From Phycisphaerae bacterium (GTDB lineage: Bacteria > Planctomycetota > Phycisphaerae > JAJVII01): a stretch of DNA of 9,645 nucleotides. Numbering within the stretch: position 1 is the stretch's first letter; each line of letters starts with the position of its first letter. The notes under the pieces were generated by a model. It worked only from the letters and a program-made list of their open reading frames with translations. It had not been told where the DNA came from and searched no databases. The stretch spans positions 1 to 9,645 of the forward strand of contig JAQTVL010000125.1 in the NCBI GenBank assembly GCA_028706835.1, in the 5' to 3' direction. This document shows positions 6,831 to 9,645 of the stretch, one piece after another. A program made the position numbers and the translations under genes.

Positions 6831-7715
6831 ATGCTGAAGCGACTGTCGTTCACCATCGGGTTGCTGTTCGCCGGTTTGCTCGCGATGGGGCTGGCCGAGG
6901 CTGGGCCCGGCGACACGCCGGCGGCCAGCGGGCAAATCACTCTCCAGCGCGGGCTCACCCGCCCGAGCAAGAAGGCCCAGCTCGCCATGCGCGTGTCCGG
7001 CGTGATCGCGACCCGCCCGGTGGCCGAGGGTGATCGCGTGCAGGCCGGCCAGCTCATCGCCGAGCTGAACAGCGAACTGGAGAAGGCCTCGCTGGCGATC
7101 AGCACGACCAAGGCGGAAAGTGATCACGAAGTGGTGGCGGCTGCGATGAGCGAGAAACAATCGCTCGTCGAGCTCGGCCGGGTGCAGGACCTGTTCGACC
7201 ACAAGAACGCGACCAAGTGGGAATTGGAGAAGGCGAGCGTTGAGTCGGAGATTGCGAAACTGCGAACGCAGTACGCCCGCTTTCAGCGGCAGGTCGCCAG
7301 CCTGGAAAACGCCCGTGACGCGGTGGCGCTGAAAGAGCGGCGGCTCCTCGCCCCCTTCGCCGGCGTCATATCCAAGACGCTCAAGGAGGCCGGCGAGGCG
7401 GTTCAGGAATCCCAGCCGATCGTCGAGCTGGTGAAGTACGACCCGCTGCTGGTCGAGTTCAACGTCCCCGAGAAACTGCTCGACAGCATCAAGAAAGACG
7501 AGTTGGCCGAGGTCACCATCGAGGGGCGAACGGCACAGGCGAAGGTTATCATGGTCGACCCGCAGGTCGATTCGGCATCGGGGACCGGGCGCGTCCGGCT
7601 GGAGTTGGCGAACCCCGACGCCAAATTCAAGTCCGGTCAAGTCGCCAACGCCAAGTTCCGGCCGGGCAAGTTGGCGCCCGCGGCGCCGGTGGTGGACGAC
7701 ACGCCCAAGAAGTGA
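6831..7715 (+). CDS. Periplasmic adaptor (HlyD/RND membrane fusion protein family)
   Basis: The 294-residue product starts with a signal peptide: MLKR, a hydrophobic core, and a likely cleavage site after LAEA near residue 24. No lipobox cysteine is present, so it should be a soluble or loosely attached periplasmic protein. A first lipoyl half (about 53-85) has the typical GD-V-AGQLIAEL pattern. A helical hairpin rich in charged and Gln residues follows (about 85-168), then the second lipoyl half beginning LLAPFAGVIS (about 171-205) and a barrel domain to about 280 with DPQVDSASGTGRVRLEL, characteristic of RND adaptors. The C-terminal membrane-proximal domain is short compared with typical 350-400 residue RND adaptors. 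No RND pump gene accompanies it. It is the third lipoyl/barrel protein of this gene set and may form a mixed ring with the adaptor halves of the two upstream fusions. Its 3' end overlaps the convergent glycosyltransferase gene by 79 bp. Confidence 0.88.
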   Translation: MLKRLSFTIGLLFAGLLAMGLAEAGPGDTPAASGQITLQRGLTRPSKKAQLAMRVSGVIATRPVAEGDRVQAGQLIAELNSELEKASLAISTTKAESDHEVVAAAMSEKQSLVELGRVQDLFDHKNATKWELEKASVESEIAKLRTQYARFQRQVASLENARDAVALKERRLLAPFAGVISKTLKEAGEAVQESQPIVELVKYDPLLVEFNVPEKLLDSIKKDELAEVTIEGRTAQAKVIMVDPQVDSASGTGRVRLELANPDAKFKSGQVANAKFRPGKLAPAAPVVDDTPKK

Positions 7716-9202
7716 GGCCGGCCGCCCGCCCCCGGCTGAGCGCTCGCCCTTTGCGAGGTCTGCGGCTTCTTGTCGGGTGGATCGGCAATGTCGTCCCGGC
7801 CTCGGTCCCTCATGAGCCCGGCGGCTGACGCCAGGCACATCGCCAGCACGCAACCCACGAGCATCGGCGGCGACGCCCGCCTCGGCTCAGCCATTTTCGC
7901 CGGGTTCCACTTGATGATCGCGTCCACCAGCGCGACCGCCCCCAGGCCCATCAGCGGGGCCAGCATGCCGATCGGCGCCAGCAGCCATCGCCCGTGCGGC
8001 TGGAACACCGACAACTGCGCGACCGCGAGCAGGTAGATTGTCCCGCAAATCTGCCACGGCCCCCAGGCGAGCAACTCCCGGCGATAGCGCACCAGTCCCG
8101 CGACCACGAAGAACATGCCCACGTAGCTGCTACGCTGGCTGGTGTTGTTGGCAATCGCCTTGAAGAAATTCCGCGGCCAACGGGTGAGAATTCGACCCAG
8201 GTGATTGCCGACCACCTCGGCCTCGGTCTTGCCCTTGCCGATCGGCATCGATTTCTGCTCGGTCGTGCCGATCTCGTGGGCCAGCAACTGGCCCGCGTTT
8301 CGGCGAATCGTGAACTTGTGATCGTCCAGGCTGATCATCGTCACGTACGGCCCCGCCAGCAGCAGCAGGCCGACAGCAAACATTAGCACCGCCCGAATCG
8401 CCTCGCTCCAAGACATCGCCCGGCGGATGGCGGCAACGACTGTCAGGAACAGCGTCGCGGGAAGCAACAACAACGCCTCGCTCCGAGTCAGGAATGCCAG
8501 GCCCGCCAGCACCCCAGCCGCAAGGAAAGCGCCCACCCTGCGACCCAGCAGATCGCTACCCGCTCTGCGGTACAGCAACCCGCACAGCAGCATCTCGACC
8601 GAATAGAGGAACAGTCCGGCGTAGAGCGTCTCGGACAGCGGCTTGGCTGAGAACTCCACCGCGATCCGCGAGACGGCGAACAGCGCCAGCCCAGCCAGCG
8701 CGATCCGCTCGTCGCCGAGGCGGCGGAGAATCAGCCAGGCGGGGCGCAGCATCCACAGCCCGCCCACAAACGCCAGGCAGTACGCGGCCTCGATCATCCG
8801 AACATCCGCGCCCAGGTGGCGGCCCGCCACCGTCAGCAGGGCCATCAGCCCCGAGAACATCGGCGGCTTGCGATGCCGGTGGAACCACTCATCGACGGCC
8901 GCCCAGCGGTCCTCGGTCCAGGAACTGAACGCATAGGTGAGCGACTCCGCCTGCGATGCGAACGAGTTGATGTCCGGCGGCGCGAGCTCTGCCCGCCAGC
9001 GCACCAACATCCCGACGCGGAACACGGCTGACCCCGCGACAATAGCGAAGATGATCCAGAATCGCCGCGTGGCGGTAAGCGTGCGCAACGCCGCCGGAGC
9101 GTCACGGCCCAGGCTCGGCAACGTTTCGTCGGCGGTCTTTTCCATTCGCGTATCTGCCCTGCCGATCGCCTGGCGATTACGGTGAAGGTTGTTATCAGGC
9201 AT
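7637..9202 (-). CDS. Polytopic GT-C (GT39-like) glycosyltransferase
   Basis: The 521-residue protein has many hydrophobic helices, starting with about residues 48-68. Its layout is that of the PMT/ArnT-like GT-C superfamily, which transfers sugars from polyprenyl-phosphate donors on the outer face of the membrane. D77, within APPDINS of the first extracytoplasmic loop, is a candidate for the catalytic acidic residue. The segment RKPPMFSGLMALL (about 111-123) and the FLTRSEALLLLP segment match features common in this superfamily. The last 45 or so residues are a Gly/Ala/Ser/Pro-rich tail, and the final 26 residues are encoded antisense to the adaptor gene. A good -10/-35 pair places transcription start at about 9203, so the mRNA may be leaderless at this ATG. 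Otherwise translation may start at the ATG at 9145 (Met20). The acceptor cannot be predicted. It is probably functionally paired with the divergent GT2 gene. Confidence 0.8.
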   Translation of the reverse strand: MPDNNLHRNRQAIGRADTRMEKTADETLPSLGRDAPAALRTLTATRRFWIIFAIVAGSAVFRVGMLVRWRAELAPPDINSFASQAESLTYAFSSWTEDRWAAVDEWFHRHRKPPMFSGLMALLTVAGRHLGADVRMIEAAYCLAFVGGLWMLRPAWLILRRLGDERIALAGLALFAVSRIAVEFSAKPLSETLYAGLFLYSVEMLLCGLLYRRAGSDLLGRRVGAFLAAGVLAGLAFLTRSEALLLLPATLFLTVVAAIRRAMSWSEAIRAVLMFAVGLLLLAGPYVTMISLDDHKFTIRRNAGQLLAHEIGTTEQKSMPIGKGKTEAEVVGNHLGRILTRWPRNFFKAIANNTSQRSSYVGMFFVVAGLVRYRRELLAWGPWQICGTIYLLAVAQLSVFQPHGRWLLAPIGMLAPLMGLGAVALVDAIIKWNPAKMAEPRRASPPMLVGCVLAMCLASAAGLMRDRGRDDIADPPDKKPQTSQRASAQPGAGGRPHFLGVSSTTGAAGANLPGRNLALAT

Positions 9203-9217
9203 GCGCGCGAGTATACT
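9189..9217 (+). promoter_or_regulatory. Predicted promoter of the GT2 gene, sharing its -10 with the opposite strand
   Basis: TTGTTA (9189-9194, four of six matches to the -35 consensus), a 17-nt spacer and TATACT (9212-9217) form a sigma70-type promoter. It would start transcription near 9224, giving a leader of about 35 nt with GGAG at 9250-9253 before the ATG at 9259. Confidence 0.5.
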
Positions 9218-9239
9218 GCGTCCCCGGCCCGGAAGTCAA
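9210..9239 (-). promoter_or_regulatory. Predicted promoter of the GT-C glycosyltransferase gene
   Basis: Read on the - strand, TTGACT (9239-9234, five of six matches to the -35 consensus), an 18-nt spacer and TATACT (9215-9210) form a strong sigma70-type promoter. The expected transcription start is about 9203, immediately before the ATG at 9202. This implies either a leaderless mRNA or use of a downstream start codon. Confidence 0.6.
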
Positions 9240-9258
9240 CGCCGCCAACGGAGTGACC

Positions 9259-9645
9259 ATGGAACCGCCATCGTTCTATCTGTCGGTCGTCATCCCGGTC
9301 TTCAACGAGTCCGCCAACGTCTTTTCGACCGTGGCCCGCGCCCGCGAGGTGCTCGACACCCTCGGGCCCGACCGGCCCTACGAACTCCTGCTCGTCAACG
9401 ACGGCAGCACCGACGACACGCTGGCCCAGGCCGAGAAGTGCGCCGCCGCCAACTCCGTCCTGCGCGTGACCGGCTATCCCGTCAACGCCGGCCGGGGCAA
9501 GGCGCTCCGCACCGGCTTCGCCGCCGCCCGCGGGCGGTTCGTCTGCGCCATCGACGCCGACCTGTCCTACGATCCGAAGTACATCCTCGACCTCCTCGCG
9601 GCCCTCGAATCGCACCCGGATACCGACTTCGCCATCGGCTCGCCC
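9259..9645 (+). CDS. GT2 family glycosyltransferase, polyprenyl-phosphate sugar synthase-like (partial, 3' end cut)
   Basis: Only the first 129 residues are inside the window, and the frame is open to the edge. They show a GT-A fold of family GT2: SVVIPVFNE (9-17), the nucleotide-binding LLVNDGSTDDT (44-54), NAGRGKALRTGF (76-87) and the metal-binding DADLSYDP (99-106, with D99 and D101). The NxGKG-like and DADLS motifs are typical of dolichyl- or undecaprenyl-phosphate mannose/glucose synthases, which make lipid-linked sugar from a nucleotide sugar at the cytoplasmic face. The start ATG has GGAG 5 nt upstream. The adjacent divergent GT-C gene encodes the type of enzyme that uses such a donor, so the two plausibly form a pathway. 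The sugar cannot be deduced from this fragment, and the missing C-terminus would show whether membrane helices follow. Confidence 0.88.
   Translation, partial: MEPPSFYLSVVIPVFNESANVFSTVARAREVLDTLGPDRPYELLLVNDGSTDDTLAQAEKCAAANSVLRVTGYPVNAGRGKALRTGFAAARGRFVCAIDADLSYDPKYILDLLAALESHPDTDFAIGSP

Noticed and set aside
6831..6905. Lipoprotein signal for the periplasmic adaptor
   Set aside because: The signal peptide has no cysteine near the cleavage region, so a lipid anchor is not supported.
6546..7853. 435-codon open frame on the - strand across the adaptor gene
   Set aside because: It overlaps the SecA-like end, the whole adaptor gene and the GT-C gene's 3' part. It has no domain pattern and is best explained as a mirror frame.

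Overview
The window is a GC-rich, densely coded stretch of a Gram-negative-type genome. Three things suggest a member of the PVC group, most likely a planctomycete: the protein families present (DUF3467, a GAF/HlyD fusion, a PqqD/M50/HlyD fusion and a short SecA paralogue), the general lack of Shine-Dalgarno sites, and interspersed heptamer-type repeats in the spacers. This assignment is from memory of such genomes, not from a search.

Positions 89-7715 hold five genes, all on the + strand, that look like one expression unit. They encode a small DUF3467 protein (89-439), a cytoplasmic tandem-GAF sensor fused through one membrane helix to a HlyD-type adaptor (455-2362), a PqqD-like/M50 site-2-protease/HlyD fusion in the membrane (2452-4665), a shortened SecA-like ATPase (4756-6744), and a secreted HlyD/RND-type periplasmic adaptor (6831-7715). 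No ABC transporter, RND pump or TolC-type gene lies in the window. The only energy-coupling protein present is the SecA-like ATPase, and the only substrate-recognition candidate is the PqqD-like domain. The best working idea is a peptide- or protein-handling envelope system in which a SecA-type motor, an intramembrane metalloprotease and lipoyl/barrel adaptors work together. That idea is inference from domain content and gene order.

The three longer spacers inside this unit (2363-2451, 4666-4755, 6745-6830) each contain a strong inverted repeat of a different sequence. Two of them are built from tandem 7-nt units on both arms.

Positions 7637-9202 (- strand) encode a polytopic GT-C/GT39-like glycosyltransferase that converges on the adaptor gene and overlaps its 3' end by 79 bp. 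Positions 9259-9645 (+ strand, cut by the window end) encode a GT2 family glycosyltransferase resembling polyprenyl-phosphate sugar synthases. The 56-bp gap between these divergent genes carries a palindromic -10 box (AGTATACT) that can serve both strands. The GT2 enzyme could supply a lipid-linked sugar donor to the GT-C enzyme.

Positions 1-88 contain only the leader of the first gene. I could not assign an upstream gene or a convincing promoter there. No RNA genes, insertion sequences or CRISPR arrays were seen.
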